Part shown: positions 30,676-39,661 of the stretch, in pieces
Position numbering within the stretch: position 1 is the stretch's first letter
Layout: each line of letters starts with the position of its first letter
DNA from: Tissierellaceae bacterium
GTDB taxonomy: Bacteria > Bacillota > Clostridia > Tissierellales > Tissierellaceae
Assembly (NCBI GenBank): GCA_023229175.1
Contig: JALNZV010000010.1
Coordinates: 9,312-73,311, forward strand
Reading direction: 5' to 3'
Length of the DNA stretch: 64,000 bases
Notes under the pieces: generated by a model
What the model saw: the letters and a program-made list of their open reading frames with translations, nothing else
The model's database searches: none
Told to the model about the DNA's origin: nothing
Program-made: the position numbers and the translations under genes

Positions 30676-31680
30676 ATGCTTACCCTTGCAATAGAGACAT
30701 CCTGCGACGAGACTTCCGTTGCAGTTTTAAGAGATGGGCGAGAAGTATTGTCAAATATTATATCATCCCAAATAGAGATACACAGAAAATTTGGGGGAGT
30801 AGTGCCAGAGGTGGCTTCGAGAAAACATATAGAAAGTATAAACCAAATCGTGCAGGAATCCTTAGATGCTGCAAATGTTAAGTTTGACGACATAGACCTA
30901 ATAGGTGTAACCCAGGGGCCTGGCCTTGTGGGGGCTCTTCTAATAGGCATATCTACGGCAAAGGCAATAGCCTATGGCTTAGAACTCCCCATAGTTGGGG
31001 TCAATCACATCGAAGGGCATGTATGTGCAAACTATATAGAGCATAAGGGCCTTGAGCCGCCATTTACAGGGCTCATAGTAGCAGGATGTCATACGTATCT
31101 AGTTCAGGTAAAGGGATATACGGAATACGAAATAATAGGCAGAACAAGGGATGATGCAGCAGGAGAAGCCTTTGACAAAGTAGCCAGAGCCCTTGGACTT
31201 CCATATCCCGGTGGTCCTGTAATAGATAAATTATCCCAAAAAGGAGATAAAGAGGCCATAGCCTTTCCAAGGGTTATGTTAGAGCCCAAATCTTACGATT
31301 TCAGCTTCAGCGGTCTAAAAACGGCAGTATTAAACTATTTGAACCAAGCAAAGCAAAAAGGCGACGAAATAATCATAGAAGATGTGGCAGCATCTTTCCA
31401 GCAGGCAGTATTAGACGTCCTTGTGGAGAAGTCCTTTAGGCTTGCCAAGGAAAGTAAAATGGACAAAATAGTATTAGCGGGAGGGGTAGCTGCAAATCAA
31501 GGCCTAAGGAATATGATGGAGCAAAGGGGATTAGAAGAAGGCATTAAAATATTTTATCCTTCTAAAATACTATGTACTGACAATGCTGCCATGATAGGTT
31601 CCGCTGCCTATTATAATTACAGGGCAGGGAAAGTGGACGACCTATATCTAAATGTAGTTCCAAATCTTGGTTTTAATTGA
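30676..31680 (+). CDS. tsaD: tRNA t6A threonylcarbamoyltransferase TsaD
   Basis: TsaD transfers the threonylcarbamoyl group to A37 of tRNA. It has 334 residues. The metal-binding motif HIEGH places His111 and His115 exactly as in E. coli. The usual SGGHT loop reads AGCHT, with Cys138 in place of the second Gly, which is unusual. The start at 30676 follows AGAGGTG; an in-frame ATG at 30646 lies inside rimI. A dense DnaA-box cluster follows the stop. Confidence 0.96.
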   Translation: MLTLAIETSCDETSVAVLRDGREVLSNIISSQIEIHRKFGGVVPEVASRKHIESINQIVQESLDAANVKFDDIDLIGVTQGPGLVGALLIGISTAKAIAYGLELPIVGVNHIEGHVCANYIEHKGLEPPFTGLIVAGCHTYLVQVKGYTEYEIIGRTRDDAAGEAFDKVARALGLPYPGGPVIDKLSQKGDKEAIAFPRVMLEPKSYDFSFSGLKTAVLNYLNQAKQKGDEIIIEDVAASFQQAVLDVLVEKSFRLAKESKMDKIVLAGGVAANQGLRNMMEQRGLEEGIKIFYPSKILCTDNAAMIGSAAYYNYRAGKVDDLYLNVVPNLGFN

Positions 31681-31694
31681 CAAATTTCAACAAC

Positions 31695-31835
31695 TTTTCC
31701 ACATTTTGTCCACAGATTGGCTTTTAAACAAATTTGAAAAATCTGTGGATAATGTGGAAAAACCATAGAAAATATGGATTTTTAGGCATTTTACTGTGGA
31801 CAACTCTGTGGATAGTGTGCGTAACTTGTGGATTA
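31695..31835. promoter_or_regulatory. DnaA-box cluster and inverted repeat between tsaD and the ABC-F gene
   Basis: The perfect box TTATCCACA occurs at 31744-31752 on the minus strand. Single-mismatch boxes lie at 31695-31703 and 31706-31714 (plus strand) and at 31753-31761, 31795-31803, 31807-31815 and 31827-31835 (minus strand). The first four form an imperfect inverted repeat of about 24-base arms (31694-31718 against 31741-31762). The region lies between the converging ends of tsaD and the ABC-F gene, so it is not a promoter for either. Confidence 0.75.
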
Positions 31836-31844
31836 ATTGTGGGG

Positions 31845-33752
31845 TTATCCTTCTGTTAGGGAAATCCATCGGTTGTATAGGTGTTCAATATTGTTTTCTA
31901 TTGTTTCCCTATTCTTTGTTAATTCGACAACTTTTTCGTGGTTTTCGTAAATTTCCGGCTTGCATAGCAATAGATCTATTTCGTCTATCTTTTGCTCTTC
32001 CGCAGCTATGTCTTTTTCCAGCTGAGCCATGACTTTTCTTTTTTCACGCTGTTCTCTCAATATTTCCTTTTCCCTCTTTTTTTCCAGTCGAATTTGGGTT
32101 CTTGTCTTACCTTCTTCTTCCTCTTCATAGGGTACTTCGCTTTTTTTCTCCAAATAATAATCGTAATTTCCCAAATACTCGGCAATGCCCTCCGATGTCA
32201 ATTCCAGTATTTTGTCTACAACTCTATTTAGAAAGTATCTGTCGTGAGAGATGATAAATACTGTGCCGTCGTAGTCCAGTAGGGCTTCCTCCAGCACCTC
32301 CTTGGAATCTATATCTAAGTGGTTAGTTGGCTCGTCCATTAGGAGGAAATTGGACTTAGATAACATAAGTTTTAGCAGGGATAGTCTGGCTTTTTCTCCA
32401 CCGCTTAAATCGGCAATTTCTTTAAATATATCGTCACCAATAAACATAAATTGGCTTAGGATAGACCTTATTTTAAAATGATCAAATGTCGGATTTTCAT
32501 CCCATATTTCATCTATGATTGCCTTGTGGAGATTTAGCTTAGACATTTCCTGGTCAAAATATCCCGATACCACATTATGGCCAAGGTTCACGCTTCCTAT
32601 ATCCATTTGGATTTGTCCAAGGACTATTTTAAATAATGTGGTTTTCCCAATGCCATTTGGGCCGATGAGACCGACTTTTTCTCCCCGATAAATATTGAAG
32701 CTTATATCTTTCAAAAGTGTAAAATCTTCAAAGGATTTGCCTATATTTTCCACAGCTAATACATCTCTCCCGGATTTAACCTTAGGTTCAAATCTGATTT
32801 TGCTCTTTTGCTCTTCCATAGGCTTAGAGAGGACCTTCATCTTATCCAAGAGTTTTTGCCTGCTTTGAGCCAACCTATGGTATTTTTCTCCCCCATAGGA
32901 CTTAAATCGCAATATGATTTCTTCTTGTCTCTTTATCTCCTTTTGCTGATCTTCAAAGTGTTTTTTGTATAATTCCAGTTCCCTTTTCCTTCGAGTCATA
33001 AAATTGGTGTAATTTGTATTGTAAATATTGAGTTTTAAGTTTTCAATATGAAATATCCTATTTACCACATTGTCCAGAAAATACCTGTCGTGGGATATGA
33101 CCATGGCAGCCCCATTAAAGTCCTTCAGAAACTTTTCTAGCCAGCTGATGGCGTCGATGTCCAAATGGTTTGTAGGCTCGTCCAGCAACATGATATCAGG
33201 TTTCTCTAGAAGTAATTTAGCCAAGGCTAGACGGGATTTTTGCCCGCCGCTCAAAATATTTACTTCCTTTTCAAAGTCTTCTTCTTGGAAACCCAGGCCT
33301 TTTAATGTTCCCCTGATTTCGGACTTATATCCGTATCCGTTTAAGGTCATAAATTCCTCTGATTTATGGGAATATTCATCCATCAATGCAGCCAGTCTTT
33401 GAGTTTCTCCCTTGTCGCCCTCCAAAGAAATTTCTTTTTCCAGATTTCTTAAATAGTCTTCCATTTCCATAAGGGGCTTAAATACCTCCAGGCACTGGTC
33501 AAACAAACTGTCGGTGCTTTCAATTTTTGTATGCTGCTTTAAATATCCTATTTTTACGCCTTTTCGTATATATATATTTCCATTGTCATAATCCAGCTCT
33601 CCCGACAATATATTGAATAAAGTGGTCTTTCCGGAGCCATTGAGCCCTATAACTCCTATTTTATCTCCATCTTCTACATTGAAATTTAGATTGTCTAAAA
33701 TTGTATCTACAACATATGTTTTAGTCAAATTGGTACATGAAAGGACTAACAT
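31845..33752 (-). CDS. ABC-F family ATPase
   Basis: This 635-residue soluble protein has two ABC ATPase domains joined by a charged linker, with no membrane segments. The Walker A motifs are GLNGSGKTTLF (near residue 36) and GPNGIGKTTLF (near residue 360). Both signatures (LSGGQKSR and LSGGEKAR) and both LLLDEPTNHLD or LMDEPTNHLD Walker B motifs are intact. The C-terminal 100 residues form a coiled coil as in Uup. ABC-F proteins act on the ribosome; some rescue stalled ribosomes and others protect against antibiotics. Which type this is cannot be told. The ATG follows GGAGG. Confidence 0.92.
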   Translation of the reverse strand: MLVLSCTNLTKTYVVDTILDNLNFNVEDGDKIGVIGLNGSGKTTLFNILSGELDYDNGNIYIRKGVKIGYLKQHTKIESTDSLFDQCLEVFKPLMEMEDYLRNLEKEISLEGDKGETQRLAALMDEYSHKSEEFMTLNGYGYKSEIRGTLKGLGFQEEDFEKEVNILSGGQKSRLALAKLLLEKPDIMLLDEPTNHLDIDAISWLEKFLKDFNGAAMVISHDRYFLDNVVNRIFHIENLKLNIYNTNYTNFMTRRKRELELYKKHFEDQQKEIKRQEEIILRFKSYGGEKYHRLAQSRQKLLDKMKVLSKPMEEQKSKIRFEPKVKSGRDVLAVENIGKSFEDFTLLKDISFNIYRGEKVGLIGPNGIGKTTLFKIVLGQIQMDIGSVNLGHNVVSGYFDQEMSKLNLHKAIIDEIWDENPTFDHFKIRSILSQFMFIGDDIFKEIADLSGGEKARLSLLKLMLSKSNFLLMDEPTNHLDIDSKEVLEEALLDYDGTVFIISHDRYFLNRVVDKILELTSEGIAEYLGNYDYYLEKKSEVPYEEEEEGKTRTQIRLEKKREKEILREQREKRKVMAQLEKDIAAEEQKIDEIDLLLCKPEIYENHEKVVELTKNRETIENNIEHLYNRWISLTEG

Positions 33753-33821
33753 CCAATTGCCTCCTTAAATTTTTTATCTGAATTCATTGTATCAAAAAAA
33801 GAACAAAATTTCACTATGTTG

Positions 33822-33850
33822 TTGCAGTCCCTACCCTAGTGTAGTATAAT
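33822..33850 (+). promoter_or_regulatory. sigma-A promoter of the selenoprotein gene
   Basis: TTGCAG (33822-33827) and TATAAT (33845-33850), 17 bp apart, lie 30 bp before the ATG. Confidence 0.75.
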
Positions 33851-33880
33851 ATATGAAATATTTGCATTGGAGGGATGACT

Positions 33881-34168
33881 ATGGAAATAATAATAGATAA
33901 AGAAGCAGCAGATTATATAAAGAGACAATCTCTAGATAATTCCATTAAAATCATGGCAAGAAAAGTAACTGCTGGCTGATGTTCATCATATCAACCATTC
34001 GTTGAAATGGGAGAACCTAGAAACAAAAAATACTTTGAGCAATATAAAAGCGGCGATATAGACGTATATGTATATGCAGGAATGAGAGCACAAGACGATA
34101 GACTTAGGGTCAGTTTTGGCAAAATTCTCTGGATGAAATCTTTAGCAGTAGATGGATTAATATTGTAA
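33881..34168 (+). CDS. CC/Se-motif (HesB-like) selenoprotein with in-frame UGA
   Basis: The ATG at 33881 (GGAGGG upstream) reads 32 codons to TGA at 33977-33979 and then continues for 62 sense codons to TAA at 34166-34168. Decoding TGA as selenocysteine gives 95 residues with the motif GUCSSYQPF, Sec33 next to Cys34. This matches the small HesB-like CC/Se-motif family known in clostridia, where Sec or Cys occupies this site. A possible SECIS hairpin lies at 33987-34009 (CAT, a one-base mismatch, TCAAC, a five-base loop, then the complement). The loop starts 16 bases after the UGA. Its own promoter and terminator make it a single-gene unit. The function of the family is unknown; a redox role is inferred from the U-C pair. 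Confidence 0.9.
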
Positions 34169-34192
34169 AACTCCCTAAAAAGGGAGTTTTTT
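34169..34192 (+). terminator. intrinsic terminator of the selenoprotein gene
   Basis: AACTCCCT / AGGGAGTT with a four-base loop, then TTTTTT. Confidence 0.92.
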
Positions 34193-34255
34193 CACGTAAT
34201 TACCCCATTAGTATAACCTATTGAAAAATAATGGAGAAAAATGTCACATATAAAA

Positions 34256-34284
34256 TTGACATAATTGTATCATGATGTTATAAT
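34256..34284 (+). promoter_or_regulatory. consensus sigma-A promoter of rex
   Basis: TTGACA (34256-34261) and TATAAT (34279-34284) are separated by 17 bp, about 30 bp before the rex start. Confidence 0.9.
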
Positions 34285-34314
34285 AAACACAAAATATAGT
34301 AGGTGGTGTAGCAA

Positions 34315-34971
34315 TTGGATAAAGATTACAGGACTGATAAAGAGAATAAGATTTCCATTACTGTTATCAGAAGACTACCTAAATACTACAGATATTTAGG
34401 AGATTTACTAGATAAGGGAATTAATCGAATTTCATCGCAAGAATTAAGTAAAATGACTGGATTTACAGCGTCTCAAATCAGACAAGATTTAAATAACTTT
34501 GGGGGCTTTGGTCAGCAGGGATATGGGTATAATGTAGAGGAATTGCATGGCGAATTAGGCAAAATCCTAGGACTAGATTCCGTATATAATGCAGTAATCG
34601 TCGGAGCTGGAAACTTAGGTCAAGCCATAGCTAACTATAAAGGTTTTGAAGACGCAGGGTTTAAGGTATTATCTTTATTTGATAAAAATCCAAAGCTAAT
34701 AGGTCTGAGAATACGAGACATAGAAATACGAGACGTGGATACTATGGTGGATTTTATTAAAGAAAACGACGTAGAAATAGGGATTATCACTTCCCCTAGG
34801 GAAAGTGCCCAAGAATTGGCTGAAACCTATATAGAAGCAGGAGTAAAGGGTATTTGGAATTTTGCTCCTACGGATTTAGATTTGCCAGATGATATGATAG
34901 TGGAAAATGTAAGGCTCAATGAAAGCCTATTCATACTTTCATATTTCCTGAAGGAAAAATACAATAGATAG
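34315..34971 (+). CDS. rex: redox-sensing transcriptional repressor Rex
   Basis: Rex senses the NADH/NAD+ ratio and represses fermentation genes when NAD+ is high. It has 218 residues. The N-terminal winged helix (about 1-80) includes RRLPKYYRYL and SQELSKMTGFTASQIRQDL. The Rossmann NAD site is VIVGAGNLGQAIANY near residue 95. The start is TTG with GGTGG upstream. A matching operator sits before the next operon at 35048-35065. Confidence 0.96.
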   Translation: MDKDYRTDKENKISITVIRRLPKYYRYLGDLLDKGINRISSQELSKMTGFTASQIRQDLNNFGGFGQQGYGYNVEELHGELGKILGLDSVYNAVIVGAGNLGQAIANYKGFEDAGFKVLSLFDKNPKLIGLRIRDIEIRDVDTMVDFIKENDVEIGIITSPRESAQELAETYIEAGVKGIWNFAPTDLDLPDDMIVENVRLNESLFILSYFLKEKYNR

Positions 34972-35047
34972 TATTTAAACTATCTCAAACAAAAAAACAA
35001 TAAAAATCATACTTAACTATTACAGTTAAGTATTTTTTTTAAAATAA

Positions 35048-35065
35048 TTGATAAAATATTAACAA
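35048..35065 (+). promoter_or_regulatory. Rex operator upstream of bcd
   Basis: TTGATAA-AATA-TTAACAA differs at one base from the clostridial Rex consensus TTGTTAA-N4-TTAACAA. It lies 95 bp before the bcd start and 30 bp before a TATAAT (35095-35100), placing bcd-etfBA under redox control. Confidence 0.85.
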
Positions 35066-35142
35066 TAATAGTAGAAAAATTAACAATCTTAGAGTATAAT
35101 AATAGTATGAGTAGTAGCAATATCTCTAAGGGGGAATGAGCT

Positions 35143-36282
35143 GTGGATTTTAATTTGACAAAGGAACAACAGATGATTAGGAGAATTATGAGAGATTTTA
35201 CAGAAAAAGAAGTAAAGCCAATTGCTGCAGATATCGATAAGACGGAAGAATTTCCAAGAAAGACTGTAGAAAAAATGTCAAGCCATGACATGATGGGAAT
35301 ATCCATTCCCATAGAATACGGAGGGGCAGGAGGAGACGAAGTTGCCTATGCCATAGCTGTGGAAGAAATATCTAGGGCCTGTGGAGCAACGGGAGTAATA
35401 TTGTCTGCCCATACTTCTTTGGCCTGTTGGCCCATATGGAAATATGGAACGGAGGAGCAAAAGCAAAGATATTTAGTTCCCCTAGCCAAAGGAACGTATT
35501 TAGGAGCCTACGGTTTGACAGAGCCTGGAGCTGGAACAGATGCTGCAGGTCAGCAAACGACTGCGGTATTAAATGGAGATAAATATATATTGAATGGCAC
35601 AAAGATTTTTATTACCAATGGAGGACAGTCAGATATATACATAATATTTGCCATGACTGACAGGTCCAAGGGCACAAGGGGAATATCAGCATTTATAGTG
35701 GAAAAGGATTCACCTGGATTTTCCATAGGTAAAATTGAGGAAAAGATGGGAATCAGGGCCTCCTCCACAGCGGAACTAATATTTCAGGACTGCATAGTTC
35801 CCAGGGAAAATCTATTAGGTAAAGAAGGTGAAGGCTTTAAAATAGCAATGACTACTTTAGACGGAGGTAGAATAGGCATAGCAGCCCAAGCCCTAGGTAT
35901 AGCCTCAGGTGCCTTAGATGAAACCATAAAATATGTAAAGGAAAGGGAACAATTTGGCAGGCCCTTGTCCAAATTCCAAGGACTTCAATGGATTATAGCA
36001 GATATGGCTACTGAAATAGAGGCTGCCAGACTGTTGGTATATAAGGCGGCATACAATAAAACAAACAATTTGCCCTATGGGAAGGAGGCAGCCATGGCAA
36101 AGTTATTTGCATCCCAATGTGCCATGGATGTGACTACCAAATGCCTTCAGTTATTTGGAGGCTATGGGTATACGAAGGACTATCCCATGGAGAGAATGAT
36201 GAGGGATGCCAAGATTACGGAAATCTACGAAGGTACATCTCAAGTGCAGCAAATGGTAATATCTGCTGCAGTATTAAAATAA
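35143..36282 (+). CDS. acyl-CoA dehydrogenase (butyryl-CoA dehydrogenase type)
   Basis: This 379-residue FAD enzyme is of the short-chain acyl-CoA dehydrogenase type. It shows GLTEPGAGTDAAGQQTTA (about residues 126-143), the FAD-contact stretch with LQLFGGYGYTKDYPMERMMRD and the catalytic-base region ITEIYEGTSQVQQ near residue 365. It forms an operon with etfB and etfA. With these subunits it could couple crotonyl-CoA reduction to electron bifurcation, as in butyrate formers. No crt, hbd or thl gene is adjacent, so the acyl chain is not certain. The start is GTG after AAGGGGGA. Confidence 0.93.
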   Translation: MDFNLTKEQQMIRRIMRDFTEKEVKPIAADIDKTEEFPRKTVEKMSSHDMMGISIPIEYGGAGGDEVAYAIAVEEISRACGATGVILSAHTSLACWPIWKYGTEEQKQRYLVPLAKGTYLGAYGLTEPGAGTDAAGQQTTAVLNGDKYILNGTKIFITNGGQSDIYIIFAMTDRSKGTRGISAFIVEKDSPGFSIGKIEEKMGIRASSTAELIFQDCIVPRENLLGKEGEGFKIAMTTLDGGRIGIAAQALGIASGALDETIKYVKEREQFGRPLSKFQGLQWIIADMATEIEAARLLVYKAAYNKTNNLPYGKEAAMAKLFASQCAMDVTTKCLQLFGGYGYTKDYPMERMMRDAKITEIYEGTSQVQQMVISAAVLK

Positions 36283-36296
36283 TGGAGGGGAGAAAA

Positions 36297-37088
36297 GTGA
36301 ATATAATCGTATGTCTAAAACAAGTGCCGGATACAAATGAAGTGAGAATAGACCCCGTAAGGGGCACGTTGATTAGGGACGGCGTACCCAGCATCATAAA
36401 TCCAGATGACAAAAATGCTTTGGAGGAGGCATTGAAGATAAAGGAAGAAAATGAGGACATCAAGGTGACAGTATTGAGCATGGGACCTCCTCAAGCGGAT
36501 ATGGCTCTAAGGGAAGCCTTAGCCATGGGTGCAGATGAGGCCATACTCCTAAGCGATAGAGCCTTTTCAGGTTCGGATACATGGGCTACGTCCAAGGCCT
36601 TGGCCACGGCAATAGACCATATTGGAAACTATAGTATAATACTTTGCGGAAGGCAGGCAATTGATGGAGATACTGCCCAAGTAGGTCCCCAGATAGCAGA
36701 GCACCTGGGCATACCTCAGATAACTTATGTGGAGGAACTAGAGATAATTGGGGATAAGGTCGTTGCGAAAAGAGCCATAGAAGATGGATACTATGTAATA
36801 GAGGGGAAAATGCCCATACTATTGACAGCCATAAAGGAATTAAATGAGCCGCGATACCCATCTATCAGGGGAGTCTACAAAGCCCACGAAGGCAATAGGG
36901 TGAAGAACTGGTCAGCACAAGATATAAAGGCTGATTTATCCAATCTGGGACTAAAGGGTTCGCCAACTCAGGTAAATAAATCATTTACTCCTCCTGGAAG
37001 GTCGGGAGAAGGTGAAATCTTAAGTGGAAGCCCAAAGGAGAAAGCAGGACAATTGGTTTTGAAATTAAAAGGTAAATACCTAATATAA
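36297..37088 (+). CDS. etfB: electron transfer flavoprotein beta subunit
   Basis: This 263-residue subunit opens [18 protein letters not shown] and carries the ETF-beta signature around residues 115-190 (including [20 protein letters not shown]). The frame is open from 36117 inside bcd, but GGAGGGG at 36284-36290 and the typical N-terminus fix the start at GTG 36297. It pairs with EtfA to accept or donate electrons for the dehydrogenase encoded upstream. Confidence 0.95.
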   Translation: MNIIVCLKQVPDTNEVRIDPVRGTLIRDGVPSIINPDDKNALEEALKIKEENEDIKVTVLSMGPPQADMALREALAMGADEAILLSDRAFSGSDTWATSKALATAIDHIGNYSIILCGRQAIDGDTAQVGPQIAEHLGIPQITYVEELEIIGDKVVAKRAIEDGYYVIEGKMPILLTAIKELNEPRYPSIRGVYKAHEGNRVKNWSAQDIKADLSNLGLKGSPTQVNKSFTPPGRSGEGEILSGSPKEKAGQLVLKLKGKYLI

Positions 37089-37107
37089 TCCTAAAGGGGG
37101 AATAAAA

Positions 37108-38148
37108 GTGGAAGAAAAAACAAAAAACCTTAAAGCTGGTGCTGTAAATGTCGACGAATATAGGGGAGTTTGGATATTTGCCGAGCAAAGGCAGGGACAA
37201 TTATTAAATGTAGCTTTGGAATTATTAGGTGAAGGAAGGAAAATAGCCAATACTCTAGGACTTCCCTTGACGGCAATTTTATTAGGACATGAAGTAGATG
37301 AAATAGCAGATAAATTGATTAAATATGGAGTAGATAAGGTGTATTATGGAGACCATAAACTGCTGGATATATATAATACAGATGGATACACAAAGGCAAT
37401 TTGCGATTTAATAAATAGGGAAAAACCAGAGATAATGCTCATAGGAGCCACTACCATAGGCAGGGACTTGGGACCAAGGATATCCTCCAGAATTCACACG
37501 GGCTTAACTGCAGACTGTACAAAGCTGGATATAGACATGGATAATAGAAGGCTAATGCAGACGAGACCTGCTTTTGGTGGAAATCTAATGGCCACCATAA
37601 TATGCCCAAATCATAGACCTCAAATGGCAACCGTAAGGCCTGGGGTCATGGAAAAGTCTAAATACGACAAAAATCGAGCTGGAAAAATAATTAAATTCAC
37701 TCCAGAACTGGAAGAAAAGGATATCAGAACTAAGGTGCTGGAAATAGTAAAGGGGACAAAGGCACAAGTTCAATTGGAAGATGCAAAGGTAATAGTATCT
37801 GGAGGTAGGGGACTGGGAAGCCCTGAGGGATTTAAGCTAATAGAATCCCTTGCAGATAAATTTAACGCAGTAGTGGGTGCATCCCGTGCCACAGTAGATG
37901 CTGGGTGGATTGAGCAGGGGCATCAGGTGGGACAGACAGGAAAGACGGTCAGGCCATCCCTTTACATTGCCTGTGGTATTTCAGGTGCCATACAGCATTT
38001 AGCAGGTATGCAGGAATCCAAGGTCATTGTCGCCATAAATAAAGATCCCGATGCTCCAATATTTAAAATAGCGGACTATGGAATAGTAGGGGACTTATAC
38101 GAAGTAATCCCGGAATTTATGGAGGCTCTAGATGGAATAGATGTATAG
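37108..38148 (+). CDS. etfA: electron transfer flavoprotein alpha subunit
   Basis: This 346-residue FAD-binding ETF subunit has the C-terminal FAD domain motifs [13 protein letters not shown] (near residue 231), [12 protein letters not shown] and [20 protein letters not shown]. These are followed by [22 protein letters not shown]. The start is GTG after AAAGGGGGA, 19 bp after etfB. It is the last gene of the Rex-controlled operon. Confidence 0.96.
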   Translation: MEEKTKNLKAGAVNVDEYRGVWIFAEQRQGQLLNVALELLGEGRKIANTLGLPLTAILLGHEVDEIADKLIKYGVDKVYYGDHKLLDIYNTDGYTKAICDLINREKPEIMLIGATTIGRDLGPRISSRIHTGLTADCTKLDIDMDNRRLMQTRPAFGGNLMATIICPNHRPQMATVRPGVMEKSKYDKNRAGKIIKFTPELEEKDIRTKVLEIVKGTKAQVQLEDAKVIVSGGRGLGSPEGFKLIESLADKFNAVVGASRATVDAGWIEQGHQVGQTGKTVRPSLYIACGISGAIQHLAGMQESKVIVAINKDPDAPIFKIADYGIVGDLYEVIPEFMEALDGIDV

Positions 38149-38183
38149 GGATAAAGAGCAATAATTACTAATTTTCTGAAATG

Positions 38184-38249
38184 TTTACAAAAAAAAACCC
38201 TTATGTTATAATTTCATTGAAAAGATAATAACTAACAAAACTTGTTAGT
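38184..38249 (+). promoter_or_regulatory. gdh promoter and leader palindrome
   Basis: TTTACA (38184-38189) and TATAAT (38207-38212) are 17 bp apart. About 19 bp downstream is the perfect palindrome ACTAACAA-AAC-TTGTTAGT (38231-38249), a likely operator in the 5' leader. Confidence 0.75.
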
Positions 38250-38273
38250 AATTAATGGGGGAGGTTTTGTACA

Positions 38274-39539
38274 ATGTCAAAAGAAAGCTTAAATCCTTTG
38301 GAAAGTGCTCAAATTCAAGTCAAGAAGGCTTGTGATGCATTGAACCTAGGACCAGACGTATATGAATTACTTAAAGAACCACAAAGAATGATTGAGATTT
38401 CTATCCCTGTTAAAATGGATGACGGAACTCTTAAGGTATTCAAAGGTTATAGAGCAGCTCACAATACAGCTATAGGGCCTGGCAAGGGCGGAATTAGATT
38501 CCATCCAGGAGTAAACCCAGATGAAGTAAAGGCATTATCAGTTTGGATGACATTTAAATGCGGAGTCATGGGAGTACCATACGGTGGGGCAAAAGGTGGA
38601 ATTACAGTTGACCCAATGCAATTATCCCAAGGAGAATTGGAAAGACTATCTAGGGGATATATCCAAGGGCTTCACAAGTTCTTAGGAGAAAAATTGGACA
38701 TCCCAGCACCAGACGTAGGTTCCAATGGTCAAGTTATGGCTTGGATGGTAGACGAATTTATTAAATTAAAGGGCTATGACGAGCTAGGAGTTATTACAGG
38801 AAAACCAGTGCCATGGGGCGGATCAGAAGGCAGAAATGAAGCCACAGGCTTTGGTGTATCTGTAATAGCTAGGGAAGCAGCCAGAGAACTAGGCATGGAC
38901 ATAACTAAATCTACAGTGGCAATTCAAGGATTTGGAAATGTAGGTAGATTTACAGTTAAAAACGTTCAAGGACAAGGCGCAAAGATAGTAGCCTTAGCAG
39001 AGTGGACACCAGCAGTTGGACCTTTTGCAATTTACAATAAAGACGGTTTAGATTTTGAAGATATGGCAGAATACGTAAAGAAACGCATGAACTTAATCGG
39101 CTATCCAAATGCTGAAAGGATTACCCTTGAAGAGTTCTGGGCACTGGATGTAGACATACTTATCCCAGCAGCATTGGAAAATGCCATTACAGAAGACGTG
39201 GCAAAAGTAGTTAAGGCAAAGCTAATTTGTGAAGCAGCCAATGGACCTATAACACCAGGAGCAGACGCCATTTTAAAGGAAAGAGGAATACCAGTTACAC
39301 CAGATATACTAACTAACGCAGGTGGAGTCACAGTTTCCTACTTTGAATGGGTACAAAACCAATACGGATACTACTGGTCAGAAAAAGAAGTAGAAGAAAA
39401 ACAAGAAGTAGAAATGGTTAAGGCATTTAACGCCATCTGGAAACTAAAAGACGAATACAATGTTACCGTAAGAGAAGCTGCATATATGCTTTCAGTAAAG
39501 AAAGTAGCAGAAGTAATGAAATTAAGAGGATGGTACTAA
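38274..39539 (+). CDS. gdhA: glutamate dehydrogenase
   Basis: This 421-residue hexameric-type enzyme interconverts glutamate with 2-oxoglutarate and ammonia. The substrate lysine region PYGGAKGGITVDP lies near residues 102-114 and the Rossmann loop is AIQGFGNVGRF. Lengths near 420 are typical of the catabolic clostridial NAD-type enzyme, so glutamate fermentation is likely; coenzyme choice is not certain. The gene has its own promoter, leader palindrome and terminator. Confidence 0.95.
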   Translation: MSKESLNPLESAQIQVKKACDALNLGPDVYELLKEPQRMIEISIPVKMDDGTLKVFKGYRAAHNTAIGPGKGGIRFHPGVNPDEVKALSVWMTFKCGVMGVPYGGAKGGITVDPMQLSQGELERLSRGYIQGLHKFLGEKLDIPAPDVGSNGQVMAWMVDEFIKLKGYDELGVITGKPVPWGGSEGRNEATGFGVSVIAREAARELGMDITKSTVAIQGFGNVGRFTVKNVQGQGAKIVALAEWTPAVGPFAIYNKDGLDFEDMAEYVKKRMNLIGYPNAERITLEEFWALDVDILIPAALENAITEDVAKVVKAKLICEAANGPITPGADAILKERGIPVTPDILTNAGGVTVSYFEWVQNQYGYYWSEKEVEEKQEVEMVKAFNAIWKLKDEYNVTVREAAYMLSVKKVAEVMKLRGWY

Positions 39540-39542
39540 AAA

Positions 39543-39566
39543 ACTGGCTTAGGCCAGTTTTTTTTA
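39543..39566 (+). terminator. intrinsic terminator of gdh
   Basis: ACTGGC-TTAG-GCCAGT followed by eight T. Confidence 0.94.
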
Positions 39567-39580
39567 TGCAGTTTTACGCG

Positions 39581-39638
39581 TTGACAAACAGATTAAAATG
39601 GAATATACTAAATTAGCGACCGACCAGTCGGTCACTAA
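39581..39638 (+). promoter_or_regulatory. promoter with TetR-type operator before the RND gene
   Basis: TTGACA (39581-39586) and TATACT (39604-39609), 17 bp apart, are followed at once by a 26-bp palindrome at 39613-39638: TTAGCGACCGAC, CA, GTCGGTCACTAA, with one mismatch. It covers the transcription start, so binding would block expression. The TetR-family gene at 43274 is the probable regulator. Confidence 0.88.
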
Positions 39639-39661
39639 TTTACTTAGAGTGGAGGCAGAAG

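Noticed and set aside
33977..33979. TGA as the stop of a 32-residue peptide or a nonsense mutation
   Set aside because: The downstream frame is conserved and fits a known Sec/Cys motif family, so selenocysteine is the better reading.
36117..36296. N-terminal extension of EtfB into bcd
   Set aside because: The family N-terminus and ribosome binding site place the start at 36297.
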